A stretch of DNA of 46,256 bases, from contig JAKAKG010000116.1 in NCBI GenBank assembly GCA_021813555.1, forward strand, positions 1 through 46,256, in the 5' to 3' direction. Shown here in pieces: positions 28,493 through 37,529 of the stretch (position 1 is its first letter; the number at the start of each line of letters is the position of its first letter). Made by a program: the position numbers and the translations under genes. Below the pieces are notes generated by a model that ran no database searches, was not told the DNA's origin, and saw nothing but the letters and a program-made list of their open reading frames with translations. This DNA is from Acidobacteriota bacterium (GTDB lineage: Bacteria; Acidobacteriota; UBA4820; DSQY01).

Positions 28493-29581
28493 TCACGTCC
28501 TCTTTCTTGTGGCCGCCATGGCCACGGTTCGGTACGCCATGTGGGCGAACTTGGTGTACGGTGCGAATAAGAACAATGCGAAGATCAAGACCAAGTGAAC
28601 GAAGTAGACGGTGTACATGGCGGTCACCAGTTGCCCCGTGCGCAGGAGCTCGGCGGCGATGCCCGTGCTCACGATGCCCACGAGGATCAAGAGGAACGAC
28701 CAATCGAAGTACGTCGTGGCCTTCCTCTTTTCAGAGTCCGCCAAGCGGTCCACCAGGAGGATCAAGCCGCCCACGAGGACCACCGCCGCGCAAACGTTGG
28801 CGAAGATCTTCCACGGATTGGTCCAGGCCAGCGGCGTGTGCATGAACCCCGCCATGGTGCCGATGCCCACCACCGTGCCCATGAGGGCCAGCCCCGCGAA
28901 GCCCCAGAGGGTCAGCAGGTGGCCCCAGAAGCGGTTCTTCTCCTTGCCGCATTCCTTGAAACGCTTGTGGGTCATGATCTCCACGGCGGCCGGGATGATG
29001 CCCGCCAGGATGGAGCCGTCCGCCCCCGAGGATCTCAGTCCCTTGATGAATTTGAAGAGCCCCATGGCGAAGGCCAGGAGCACGAGGCCCGACACGGCGA
29101 AGAAGATGGGTTCGAGCACGTGGAGGGGGAAGATGTTGGCGAACTCCCTCGGCTCCGTGATTTCCTTGGGCCCCCAAAGGGCCAGGGCGCCGAACACCAC
29201 GATGCCCGGAACGAAGAGGAGGGGCCACGCCTTGGGGCTCGTGGCCATGCGGCTCAGGCACGAGGGCGCGGCGAAGTGCTGTATGGCCTGGTTCCGCAAG
29301 GCTCCCAGCACGTTGCCGGGCTTGGCGCCACGGGGGCAGAGGGTAGTGCAGTCCCCACAGTTGTGGCAGAGCCAGAGGGCCGGGTCCGCCAGGAGCTTGT
29401 CCTTGAGCCCCCACTGGGCCAGGATCATCTGCTTCCTCGGGAAGGGCGAGTCTTCGGGCGAGAGGGTGCAGGCGACAGAACACGTGGCGCACTGGAAGCA
29501 CTTCTTGAGGTCGCCGCCTCCGGAAGCCAGAACATTCTTGATGAACTCGGTGTCGGGCGTGAGAAGAATGGGTTCGGCCAT
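28493..29581 (-). CDS. qmoC: QmoC, quinone-interacting membrane-bound oxidoreductase subunit C
   Basis: HdrC-like Fe-S N-terminus (CFQCATCSVACTLSPEDSPFPRKQMILAQWG; CHNCGDCTTLCPRGAKPGNVLGALR) fused to NarI-like TM domain. Confidence 0.94.
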   Translation of the reverse strand: MAEPILLTPDTEFIKNVLASGGGDLKKCFQCATCSVACTLSPEDSPFPRKQMILAQWGLKDKLLADPALWLCHNCGDCTTLCPRGAKPGNVLGALRNQAIQHFAAPSCLSRMATSPKAWPLLFVPGIVVFGALALWGPKEITEPREFANIFPLHVLEPIFFAVSGLVLLAFAMGLFKFIKGLRSSGADGSILAGIIPAAVEIMTHKRFKECGKEKNRFWGHLLTLWGFAGLALMGTVVGIGTMAGFMHTPLAWTNPWKIFANVCAAVVLVGGLILLVDRLADSEKRKATTYFDWSFLLILVGIVSTGIAAELLRTGQLVTAMYTVYFVHLVLIFALFLFAPYTKFAHMAYRTVAMAATRKRT

Positions 29582-29603
29582 GTCGTCCTCTTCAGAGAGG
29601 TGA

Positions 29604-29706
29604 GGAAGTGAGGAGGTGAGGAAGCGAGGAAGGACGAACCGCCGGTCTTGCCTTCATCGCCGCTTCCATCTTCCCGCCTCCCCTTCTTCCTGACTTCCTA
29701 ACTTCC
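29604..29706. repeat. Intergenic inverted repeat (GAGGAAGTGAGG family), qmoB/qmoC junction
   Basis: Arms 29604-29624 GGAAGTGAGGAGGTGAGGAAG and 29686-29706 CTTCCTGACTTCCTAACTTCC pair at 18 of 21 positions; further ACTTCCTA units follow to about 29730. Confidence 0.6.
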
Positions 29707-29736
29707 TATCTTCACTACTTCCTAACTTCCCGACGC

Positions 29737-31992
29737 CTAGAACCCCTTGTAAGGATTGGGGCCAATCTCACGGATCTTGTCCATGAATTCGTTGATGAGC
29801 ACCGGCAGTTTGCCGTATTCATTGATGGCGAGCTGGGTGACCTGGATCCGCTCCGACTCGAGCTGAAGCCGCTGCAGCGTCTCCTTCACGTTTTCGAGGC
29901 GGCGGTTGGCGAGCTCGCTGCCTTTGGCGAAGTGGCACTGGTAGTCGTCGCCGTATTTGCAGCCCACGAGCATGACGCCGTCGATGCCGCCGGAGAGCGC
30001 GTCGGCGATCCAGACGATGTTCATGGAGCCCAGGCAGCGCAGGGGGATGATCCGCACGCTCGGGTCGTACTGAATCCGGTTCATGCCCGCGATGTCCAGG
30101 GCCGGGTAAGCGTCGTTCTCGCACATGAAGACCAGGACGCGCGGCTTCTCCTCGTCTTCCTCGGGGACCTCGATGGCCTTGATCTGAGAGGCGATCATGT
30201 CCACGGAGTAGTTCTTGAAGGAGATGATCCGCTCGGGGCAGGCTCCCATGCAGATGCCGCACCGCCGGCAGCGGTACGGGTTCGGTTTAGGCGTGCCCTT
30301 CTCGTCCTCATCCAGCGTGCCGAAGGGGCACTCTTCCGTGCAGCGCTTGCACTGGGTGCAGCGCTGGAGGAAGAAGCTCGGGAAGGACATGTCCCTGGAC
30401 CGGGGATGGACCGCCTGTCCCTGGGCCGCCAGCTCCGTGGACTGGATGGCCTTCATGGCCGCGCCCAGCGCGTCCTCCTGCGCGTGGCCCGAATCCATGG
30501 GCGCCCGCACGGTCCCCGCCGCGTAGATGCCCGTGCGGCGCGTCTCGTAGGGGAAGCACACGAAGTGAGAATCGGGGAAGCCGTAGCGCAGGAGAGGAAG
30601 ATCGGGGCCCTGCCGGTAGGTCAGGTGGAGGATCTCCGTGCCCTCGTGGGCCTTGAGCTCCTCAGCCTTCTTTTCGGCCTCCTGGCGCTGGGTGTCGGAC
30701 TCGTTCCGCAGTACCTTGGCCTGGGCGTCGTGGAGCTGCCGGATGGCCTCGCCGTCCGCCGAATTGGGAACCATGCCCGTGGCCAGAACCACCAGGTCGA
30801 CCACGACTTGGATGGACTCGCCCAGCAGGGTGTCTTTCACCCGCACCGCGAGCTTGCCGCCCGCGGCCTTGTCCACACCGTCCACCTCGCCCTTGGTGAG
30901 GAAGGTCCCGGGATGGTTCTGCACCTTGGCGTAGTACTTCTCGTACTGGCCGGGGGTCCGCATGTCCTTGTAAATGATGTAGACCTTGGCGTCGGCGTTC
31001 TGCTGGTGCACGTACTCCGAGTGCTTCAGCGTGGCCATGCAGCACACGGAGGAGCAGTAGGGCAGATGGGCCTGATCGCGTGATCCCGCGCACTGGACGA
31101 AGAGGACGCTCTCCACGGCCTTCCCGTCTGAGGGCCGCTTGAGGGGCCCCGCGGCGGCCATGTTCTCGAACTCCACGTTGGTGACCACGTCGGGCGTCAG
31201 GCCGTAGCCCAGGTGCCCGAGCTTGGAGGCGTCGTAGGGTTTCCAGCCCGTGGCCATGACGATGGCGCCCACCCGGTGAACGATGGTGTCGCCGTCTTTC
31301 AAAAGGGTCACGTCGAACTGGCCGGGCTGGCCGGAGGTCTGGGTGATGGCCGTGGAAGTGTAGACCTTGATTTTGGGGTGGTAGGTGGCGGCCTGAATCT
31401 GATCCGCCAGGTCCGCGGGTTCCATCTCCGTATACGGGGCCTGCCGGGGGAAACGGCTCTTGAGCGTTCCCACGAAGCCGCCCAGTTGCGCCTGCTTCTC
31501 CACCAGCACCACTTCGTAGCCCGCCGCCGCCGCTTCCAGGGCCGCGGTCAGGCCGGTGACGCCGCCGCCCACCACGAGGATGGCCTTGCTCACTTCATCG
31601 GACACGGGCTCAAGGGGCTCCATTTTCTGGGCCTTGACGATCCCCATGCGGAGGTAGTCCTCCGCCATCATCTGGGTGTCCTCATCCTTGGGCTTCTGGC
31701 ACCACGCCACGTGCTCGCGCAGGTTGACGCGTTCCTGCACCATGCACGGGTCCAAGGCGAAGGCCTCCGCCTTCACGCGGGGAGAGCAGGCGGCGATGAC
31801 CACCGAGTCCACGGAGCCTTCCTGGAGATCCTTGTGGATCAGCTCGACCCCCTCCTTGCCGCAGAGAAAGGAGTGCACGCGGCAGACGGGAGCCTTGTAT
31901 TCTTTCTGGGCCACCTGGGCCAGCTTGTCCGTGTCGAGGGCGTCGCCGATGGAACACCCGCTGCAGATGTAGACGCCAAGCTTCTTATCCAT
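29737..31992 (-). CDS. qmoB: QmoB, HdrA/MvhD-like flavoprotein
   Basis: 751 aa; VVGGGVTGLTAALEAAAAGYEVVLVEK, CTQCKRCTEECPFGTLDED, CRRCGICMGACPERIISF, MvhD-like C-terminus. Confidence 0.94.
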   Translation of the reverse strand: MDKKLGVYICSGCSIGDALDTDKLAQVAQKEYKAPVCRVHSFLCGKEGVELIHKDLQEGSVDSVVIAACSPRVKAEAFALDPCMVQERVNLREHVAWCQKPKDEDTQMMAEDYLRMGIVKAQKMEPLEPVSDEVSKAILVVGGGVTGLTAALEAAAAGYEVVLVEKQAQLGGFVGTLKSRFPRQAPYTEMEPADLADQIQAATYHPKIKVYTSTAITQTSGQPGQFDVTLLKDGDTIVHRVGAIVMATGWKPYDASKLGHLGYGLTPDVVTNVEFENMAAAGPLKRPSDGKAVESVLFVQCAGSRDQAHLPYCSSVCCMATLKHSEYVHQQNADAKVYIIYKDMRTPGQYEKYYAKVQNHPGTFLTKGEVDGVDKAAGGKLAVRVKDTLLGESIQVVVDLVVLATGMVPNSADGEAIRQLHDAQAKVLRNESDTQRQEAEKKAEELKAHEGTEILHLTYRQGPDLPLLRYGFPDSHFVCFPYETRRTGIYAAGTVRAPMDSGHAQEDALGAAMKAIQSTELAAQGQAVHPRSRDMSFPSFFLQRCTQCKRCTEECPFGTLDEDEKGTPKPNPYRCRRCGICMGACPERIISFKNYSVDMIASQIKAIEVPEEDEEKPRVLVFMCENDAYPALDIAGMNRIQYDPSVRIIPLRCLGSMNIVWIADALSGGIDGVMLVGCKYGDDYQCHFAKGSELANRRLENVKETLQRLQLESERIQVTQLAINEYGKLPVLINEFMDKIREIGPNPYKGF

Positions 31993-33265
31993 GGTGAGCG
32001 CTCCTTACAGCGCACTGGAGGGCCTTCAAGGCCGCACCCGTCGCGTCCTGCACCGTGGCCGAGACCTCCTCGGGCCGTCTCACGCACCCCGCGCCGTAGA
32101 ACCCCGTCTTGCCCGGCCGGTTGTCCACGAAACCGAACTCGTCCAGCGTGGCGGCGGCGGGCAAGCCCTGGGTCTGGGGCACGATGCCCGCGGCCAGCAC
32201 CAGAAGGTCCACCCGCTCCGTGATCTTCTTGCCATGGAGCACGTCTTCCACTTCGAGGATCACGTCTTTGGTGGCGGGATCTTCCTCCACCTTGGCCACT
32301 TTTCCCTTGATGAGTTCCACCAGGGGGTCCGCGCCCACCTTGGCGTAGAAATCCTCCAGGCGTCCTGGCGTGCGTATGTCGATGTAGAAGATCTTCACCT
32401 TCGCTTCGGGATAGGCGCTCCGGACGTAGGTGGCCTGCTTGAGCGAGGCCGAGCAGCACACCGCCGAGCAGTAGGGCAGATGGTTCTCGTCGCGGGAACC
32501 GGCGCACTGCACGAAGGCCACCGTCTTGGGCTCCTTGCCGTCGGATGGACGGAGGATCTTGCCTTGCGTGGGTCCGCTGACGGAGGCCAGCCGCTCCATG
32601 AGGACGTTGGTGACCACGTTGGCGCAGCGGCCGTAGCCGAGGTTCGTGATCTTGGAGGCGTCGTAGGGAACCCACCCCGTGGCGGCGATGACGGCCGACG
32701 CGCTGAAGGTTTGGGTTTCGGCCTTTTGGTTCAAATCGATGGCGCCGTAAGCGCATGCCTTGACGCACAGGTCGCAGCCTGCGGGGCACGCCTCCCGCTC
32801 CAGGGCGTAGAGGGCTGGGAAGGCATTGGCCTGGGGAAGATACACGGCTTTCGTCTTGCCCATTCCGTAATCGAACTCGCTGGACCGCTCGGCGGGGCAA
32901 ACCTTGACGCATTCCCCGCACTGGGTGCAGGCGTCCGTCACGTACCTGGGCGAGACCTTGACGGTGGCGGTGTAATCTCCCGGCGAACCCGCAAGATCCT
33001 GGACCTCGGCCTGGGTGAGCACCTGGATACCTGGATTGGACTTCATTCGCTTGAAGTTGATTTCCAGGCCGCAGGCGGGCGGGCACAGCTTGGGGAAGTA
33101 CTGGTTCATCCGGGCCACCCGTCCCCCGAGGGATGGCGCCTTCTCCACCAGGACCACCTGGCATCCCGCCTCGGCCGCTTCGATGGCCGCCGTGATGCCG
33201 GCCACGCCGCCGCCGATGACGAGGACCTTCTTCGCGTCGGGCTTTCCAGAAGCTTCTTGCGTCAT
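31985..33265 (-). CDS. qmoA: QmoA, HdrA-like flavoprotein
   Basis: VIGGGVAGITAAIEAAEAGCQVVLVEKAPSLGGRVARMNQYFPKLCPPACGLEINFKRMK; CTQCGECVKVCPAERSSEFDYGM. Confidence 0.95.
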   Translation of the reverse strand: MTQEASGKPDAKKVLVIGGGVAGITAAIEAAEAGCQVVLVEKAPSLGGRVARMNQYFPKLCPPACGLEINFKRMKSNPGIQVLTQAEVQDLAGSPGDYTATVKVSPRYVTDACTQCGECVKVCPAERSSEFDYGMGKTKAVYLPQANAFPALYALEREACPAGCDLCVKACAYGAIDLNQKAETQTFSASAVIAATGWVPYDASKITNLGYGRCANVVTNVLMERLASVSGPTQGKILRPSDGKEPKTVAFVQCAGSRDENHLPYCSAVCCSASLKQATYVRSAYPEAKVKIFYIDIRTPGRLEDFYAKVGADPLVELIKGKVAKVEEDPATKDVILEVEDVLHGKKITERVDLLVLAAGIVPQTQGLPAAATLDEFGFVDNRPGKTGFYGAGCVRRPEEVSATVQDATGAALKALQCAVRSAHHG

Positions 33266-33289
33266 GCTATTCCCTGCCTCTTAGGACGT

Positions 33290-34123
33290 CTATGGGGCTG
33301 AAGGGGCCGAAGGCGCCGCTGACTCGGCGGCCTTCCGCCTGGCCTCGATGACCGACTTGCGAACCTTCATGGTCCGGTCCCCGAAGAGGCTGAACCGGAG
33401 CCACTGCATGGCGAAGTCCAGGAGTTCCTCGTCGTCCATGGCGATGGCCTCCGCGAGGGCTTCGTCCACCTCGAAGTACTCCATGAACTTGGTCTCGAAC
33501 ACGAACCGGCGGAAGCGGTCCAGGTCGTAGCAGGCCATGTAGACCATGTCGAGCTTGCCGGCCGGAATCCCTTCGGATTTGCTCCAGCCGGGGTGAAGCA
33601 TGAGCGATTTAAAGGAGGCGCCCATCATGTCGTACTCTTCCACGCCCTGGTTGGCGATCCACTCCCGGACCGTCCATGTTCGGCCCTCGCCGTGCCCCTT
33701 GCAGAGGTCCTCCTTGAGGAGGAAGTGGAAGGCGTGGTCCGTGGGGTTCGGGTTCTCGGGTTCCGCCGCCCCCAGCGGATACATGCGGCACGCCCAGGGC
33801 CGGTCGCCATACACCGAACAGCCCTGTTCGCCCACGAAGGGGCAGCGCTTGGCCTCGCCCTCCATCTTGAGCAGAACCACGGGAAAATTGGGCTCGCTGG
33901 TGACACCCGTGATGGTGTGCTTCTCCAGAAAGTCTGAGGAATCCATGTTCAGGACGCGGGTCAGTCTCAGGACGTCGTAGGGCGTGAGCACGATGGAGAC
34001 GTCCTGGCAGCAGCACGTGAAGCACGAAACGCCGGGGCGGCACTCGAAGACGAAACGCTCGTCCGGCTTCATCCGCGGATAGTCTTTGAGGATGCTCTCT
34101 CGGGTAATGGGCTTGTCAGTCAT
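33290..34123 (-). CDS. YkgJ-family Cys-cluster (Fe/Zn-chelating) protein
   Basis: [29 protein letters not shown] ... [25 protein letters not shown] cysteine pattern. Confidence 0.8.
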   Translation of the reverse strand: MTDKPITRESILKDYPRMKPDERFVFECRPGVSCFTCCCQDVSIVLTPYDVLRLTRVLNMDSSDFLEKHTITGVTSEPNFPVVLLKMEGEAKRCPFVGEQGCSVYGDRPWACRMYPLGAAEPENPNPTDHAFHFLLKEDLCKGHGEGRTWTVREWIANQGVEEYDMMGASFKSLMLHPGWSKSEGIPAGKLDMVYMACYDLDRFRRFVFETKFMEYFEVDEALAEAIAMDDEELLDFAMQWLRFSLFGDRTMKVRKSVIEARRKAAESAAPSAPSAP

Positions 34124-34403
34124 GGAGGGGTTCCTTCTCGGCGAGAATGCCGTTTTTCAAGGCGTCCCGGGACCAAACGGGCAGCGGGCCCTTGTCCCCG
34201 GTGGCAGGATCCATTCGGTGGCGGTAGGACGCGGACACGTTGAACTGGCTCTGCATCCACTCCCAGCCGCGCACGAAGTAGGGGCAGTCGTCATTGAAAC
34301 ACACGAACTGGAACTCGCCGCTCCAACTTCCCATTTCGGGATTGGCCCAGCGGGCCATGGGCTGGCTGCAGTGCGGGCAGAGGACCGGCTCTTCCAGAGT
34401 CAT
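34116..34403 (-). CDS. Ogr/Delta-like zinc-finger protein
   Basis: [42 protein letters not shown]: paired CxxC/CxxxxC zinc ligands; 8-bp overlap with downstream YkgJ gene. Confidence 0.7.
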   Translation of the reverse strand: MTLEEPVLCPHCSQPMARWANPEMGSWSGEFQFVCFNDDCPYFVRGWEWMQSQFNVSASYRHRMDPATGDKGPLPVWSRDALKNGILAEKEPLHD

Positions 34404-34423
34404 TCGGGCGCCTTAAAAGAAGT

Positions 34424-34453
34424 GGAGGCCCCCGCCCCCCCGCGGGGGCCTCC
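34424..34453 (-). terminator. Intrinsic terminator candidate downstream of aprA
   Basis: Perfect 12-bp stem GGAGGCCCCCGC-cccccc-GCGGGGGCCTCC; on the minus strand followed by ACTTCTTTT. Confidence 0.75.
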
Positions 34454-34493
34454 GTCAATTAGGAACTGATCAACGGGCGAGGAGTTCGTCCTC

Positions 34494-36398
34494 CTACGCC
34501 TGCGGGAAGATGTGCTTGATGGGACGTTTGATCATCTCCCAGTTGCCCGTCTTGGGATCGCACTTGCAGTTCGCGAAGACGAGCCAATCTTTGTCATTGA
34601 TCTTGGGCGTATCGGCGCGGAAGTAGTAGCCGGGCCAACGCGTCTCTTCACGGAACAGCATGGTGCGGACGTGCGCTTCGGCCTGCCACATACGGTGCTG
34701 GTTCTCCCAGCAGCGCATGAGCTCGTGCAGGTTGGAGGCGGCCAGGTTCGCCGCGTCTTCCTTCAGCAAGCCAAGGAGTTCCAGCGCCCGCTCGAGCTGA
34801 GCCTTGTTGACCATGAACTGGGAGGACACGCCGCCCGCGTACTCGTCCATGATCTTCTGGAGGCGGAACATGAACATTCTGGGCTTGATGTAGTTGGGGT
34901 TGATGTCGGGATCGGTGGTGGCGTTCTTGTGGGCCTCGAAGGTCTCCATGGGCTTGAGGATCGCGGCCTTGAGGGCGTCGATCTCGGCCTGGTCAACCTT
35001 GGGCTGCGTGTTGTTCTCCACGATGAACTTGATCGCCGCCTTGGCCGTGATGCGCCCTTCGGCGTGGGAGCCCGAGGAGAACTTGTGGCTGGAGGCGCCC
35101 GAGGCGTCGCCGGCGCAGAAGAGGCCCTTCACGGTGGACATGTTGTCGTAGCCCCAGAAGTACTCGCTCTTGGTCTCGGCGGTCTGGAGATCGGCGGGGC
35201 CGGAAACCCAGGCGCCTGACGCGCCGGAGTGGGAGCCGATGAAGTAGGGCTCGCAGGCGGCGATCTCGGAGCTCCGGGTCTCGGGCTCCACGTTGCTGGC
35301 GGCCCAGAGAATGGCCTGGGAGATGGTCATGTCGAGGAAATCTTCCCACGCCTCGGACTCGAGTTCCTTCATCTTTTTCTTGTAGGCCTTCGGATCGTCC
35401 TTGTACTGCTCGGCGATCTTCTGGATGGCTTCCTCGGTCCGCATGAAGATCGGGCCCTTGCCTTCGATCAGATCGAGCATGCCGAGGTAGTTGCGGAGGT
35501 TGGCCGGGATGGGCTTCACGCGGCCGTAGGGGCCCCAGTTGTCCAGCTCGGGCCTGCGCTCGACCATGTACTCGCCGCCCATGGCGTTGGTGGCGCGGGA
35601 CTTGAAGAGCAGGAACCACGCACCCACCGGTCCGTACGCATCCTTGAAGCGGACGGGGATGAAGCGCACTTCCTGGCAGGTCATCTCGGCGCCGGCCTTC
35701 AGGGTGAAGTAGGCCGAAGAGCCGGAGTTCCACGGCGGATACCAGGCGCGGCCGAGGCCTTCGCCCATGCTCCGCGGCTTGAAGACGTGCACGGCGCCGC
35801 CCATGGTGGCCATGGTGGCTTTCGCCTTGAAGATGTAGAACTTGTTCTCGCGCACCGAGAAGCCCACGGCGCCGGCGACGCGGTCGCCGTCCATGAGGGG
35901 CCCGACGATGAACACGCGCTCGAAGATCTGGCCCACGCCGCTCTGCAGCAGGGCGTTCTTGGCGGCTTCCGCCACGATCACCTTGTAGGATTCGCCGTTG
36001 ATCATGAGCTGCCAGCGGCCCTCATGAACGTAGGCGCCCTTCTCGTCCTTCCAGATGGGAAGGCCCCACTTCTCGAAAAGGTGCACGGTGGAGTCCACGT
36101 GGCGGGCGATGTTCGCCACCAGGTCCTCGCGGGTCACGCCCATGAGGTCGTTGCGGACGTAGTCCACGTAATCCTTGACGCTGTTGGCCCCATCCTTCAG
36201 GCCCACGTACTGGTTGATGGCGGAAAGGCCCATGGCCACGGCGCCGGAGCGGTCCATGGCGGCCTTGTCGACCAGGGTAACCTTCAGGCCGTTCTGCTTG
36301 GCCCAGTACGCTGCTTCCACCGCTGCTCCGCAGGCAGCCATGCCTCCCCCGAGGATCAGGAGGTCGGTCTCTACGACGACGGTCTCAAAGTTGGCCAT
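34494..36398 (-). CDS. aprA: Adenylylsulfate (APS) reductase alpha subunit
   Basis: 634 aa FAD protein: LLILGGGMAACGAAVEAAYWAKQNGLKVTLVDKAAMDRSGAVAMGLSAINQY; DASGASSHKFSSGSHAEGRITAKAA. Confidence 0.97.
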   Translation of the reverse strand: MANFETVVVETDLLILGGGMAACGAAVEAAYWAKQNGLKVTLVDKAAMDRSGAVAMGLSAINQYVGLKDGANSVKDYVDYVRNDLMGVTREDLVANIARHVDSTVHLFEKWGLPIWKDEKGAYVHEGRWQLMINGESYKVIVAEAAKNALLQSGVGQIFERVFIVGPLMDGDRVAGAVGFSVRENKFYIFKAKATMATMGGAVHVFKPRSMGEGLGRAWYPPWNSGSSAYFTLKAGAEMTCQEVRFIPVRFKDAYGPVGAWFLLFKSRATNAMGGEYMVERRPELDNWGPYGRVKPIPANLRNYLGMLDLIEGKGPIFMRTEEAIQKIAEQYKDDPKAYKKKMKELESEAWEDFLDMTISQAILWAASNVEPETRSSEIAACEPYFIGSHSGASGAWVSGPADLQTAETKSEYFWGYDNMSTVKGLFCAGDASGASSHKFSSGSHAEGRITAKAAIKFIVENNTQPKVDQAEIDALKAAILKPMETFEAHKNATTDPDINPNYIKPRMFMFRLQKIMDEYAGGVSSQFMVNKAQLERALELLGLLKEDAANLAASNLHELMRCWENQHRMWQAEAHVRTMLFREETRWPGYYFRADTPKINDKDWLVFANCKCDPKTGNWEMIKRPIKHIFPQA

Positions 36399-36412
36399 CT
36401 TTTTCCTCCCTC

Positions 36413-36853
36413 CTAACCTTTCAGGGTGAAGATCGCGTTAAGGCCCGAGGATTCGGGCTCGGTGAACAGCGCATTGCTTCCCAGATCGGCCTTGGTGGCG
36501 AACCCGCCGTCAGGAACCGCCGCCCCTTCGGGGGTCGTACGGATGGGGAACTTGAAGCGTTTGACCATGCCGTTGCGGAACTTCACCGTCCACATGATGG
36601 AGTCGGTGGAACGCAGCGGGGTGACCGCGGCGCCCATGGGGACGAAGTCCGCGTAGCCGCGGATCTCGATGGCCTGCGTCGGGCAGATCTTGACGCAGTT
36701 GTAGCACTCCCAGCACATGGAAACGTCCTGGTTGTAGGCCTTCATTTTGTCCTTGTCCAGGACCATGAGGTCATTGGGGCAAATGTGCTGGCAGGCTGTC
36801 TTGTCCAGCGCCTTGCACCCATCGCATTTTTCAGGATTCACATAGCTTGGCAT
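36413..36853 (-). CDS. aprB: APS reductase beta subunit
   Basis: MPSYVNPEKCDGCKALDKTACQHICPNDLMVLD ... CWECYNCVKICPTQAIEIRGYADFVPMGA. Confidence 0.97.
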   Translation of the reverse strand: MPSYVNPEKCDGCKALDKTACQHICPNDLMVLDKDKMKAYNQDVSMCWECYNCVKICPTQAIEIRGYADFVPMGAAVTPLRSTDSIMWTVKFRNGMVKRFKFPIRTTPEGAAVPDGGFATKADLGSNALFTEPESSGLNAIFTLKG

Positions 36854-37047
36854 CCGCTAACCTCCACTCGGATCAGAACCAGTGCCAGCACTTGGTCGTC
36901 ACGAAGAAGACCAGTCCTTTCCGTCTTGTACCCTCGATTAAGCCCCCGGGGCGGATCGCACCTCCTTTCGTTCTGGTCTTACGCGGCCCGCAGGAAAATC
37001 GGGGGGGATTCATGGGTGACATCCCTTCTCGTCCTCAGGGGCCGCTA

Positions 37048-37065
37048 AATTAATAACTATTAATT
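37048..37065. promoter_or_regulatory. AT-rich perfect inverted repeat, candidate operator upstream of aprBA
   Basis: AATTAATA-AC-TATTAATT, 8-bp arms with a 2-bp spacer, in an AT-rich gap within otherwise high-GC DNA, about 195 bp upstream of aprB. Confidence 0.4.
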
Positions 37066-37529
37066 CAGAGTCCCCCGCGATCTTCCCTAGTGAGTATTGG
37101 GCTGGGGCTTCCGTCAATTCAATCCATTGCAAATAAAGACAAAAGGCGTGGGCGAAAAGACCCATTACGAGGTGTGAGCGGACCCCTTCCCTTTGGTTTC
37201 AAGCAATTATGCAAATAATAACATGGTGCCATATATGCACTTCGGTATCCTTACTTTTCGATATTTTGGGTGATCTGAACACCTGCTCGGTCGAAGCGTA
37301 GATAGGCCAACAGCTTGATTATAAAGGTTATATTCAATTGTAAAGGGCTGGCAAGCGGTTCCATTCTAAGTGACGAGATGGACCTGCATACCAGCCAGAT
37401 CCATCCTGGTTATGCATGAGGCTCTCCCCATTTCCGTGGTATAGTGCGCCCTTTCCGGGCCCCCGTGCCCCAGATGGGCACCTGGGAACCCCGTCGGAGC
37501 GGATGTCTTTAAGCGGCTGGAGTCTCGCC

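Noticed and set aside
25040-29740. CRISPR array suspected from repeated GTGAGGAG units
   Set aside because: Units are short, degenerate, not regularly spaced and form inverted arms; no spacers or cas genes.
36940-36970. Plus-strand GGATCGCACCTCCTTTC resembling the 3' end of 16S rRNA
   Set aside because: No 16S-like sequence upstream; explained as the complement of an extended Shine-Dalgarno in the aprB leader.
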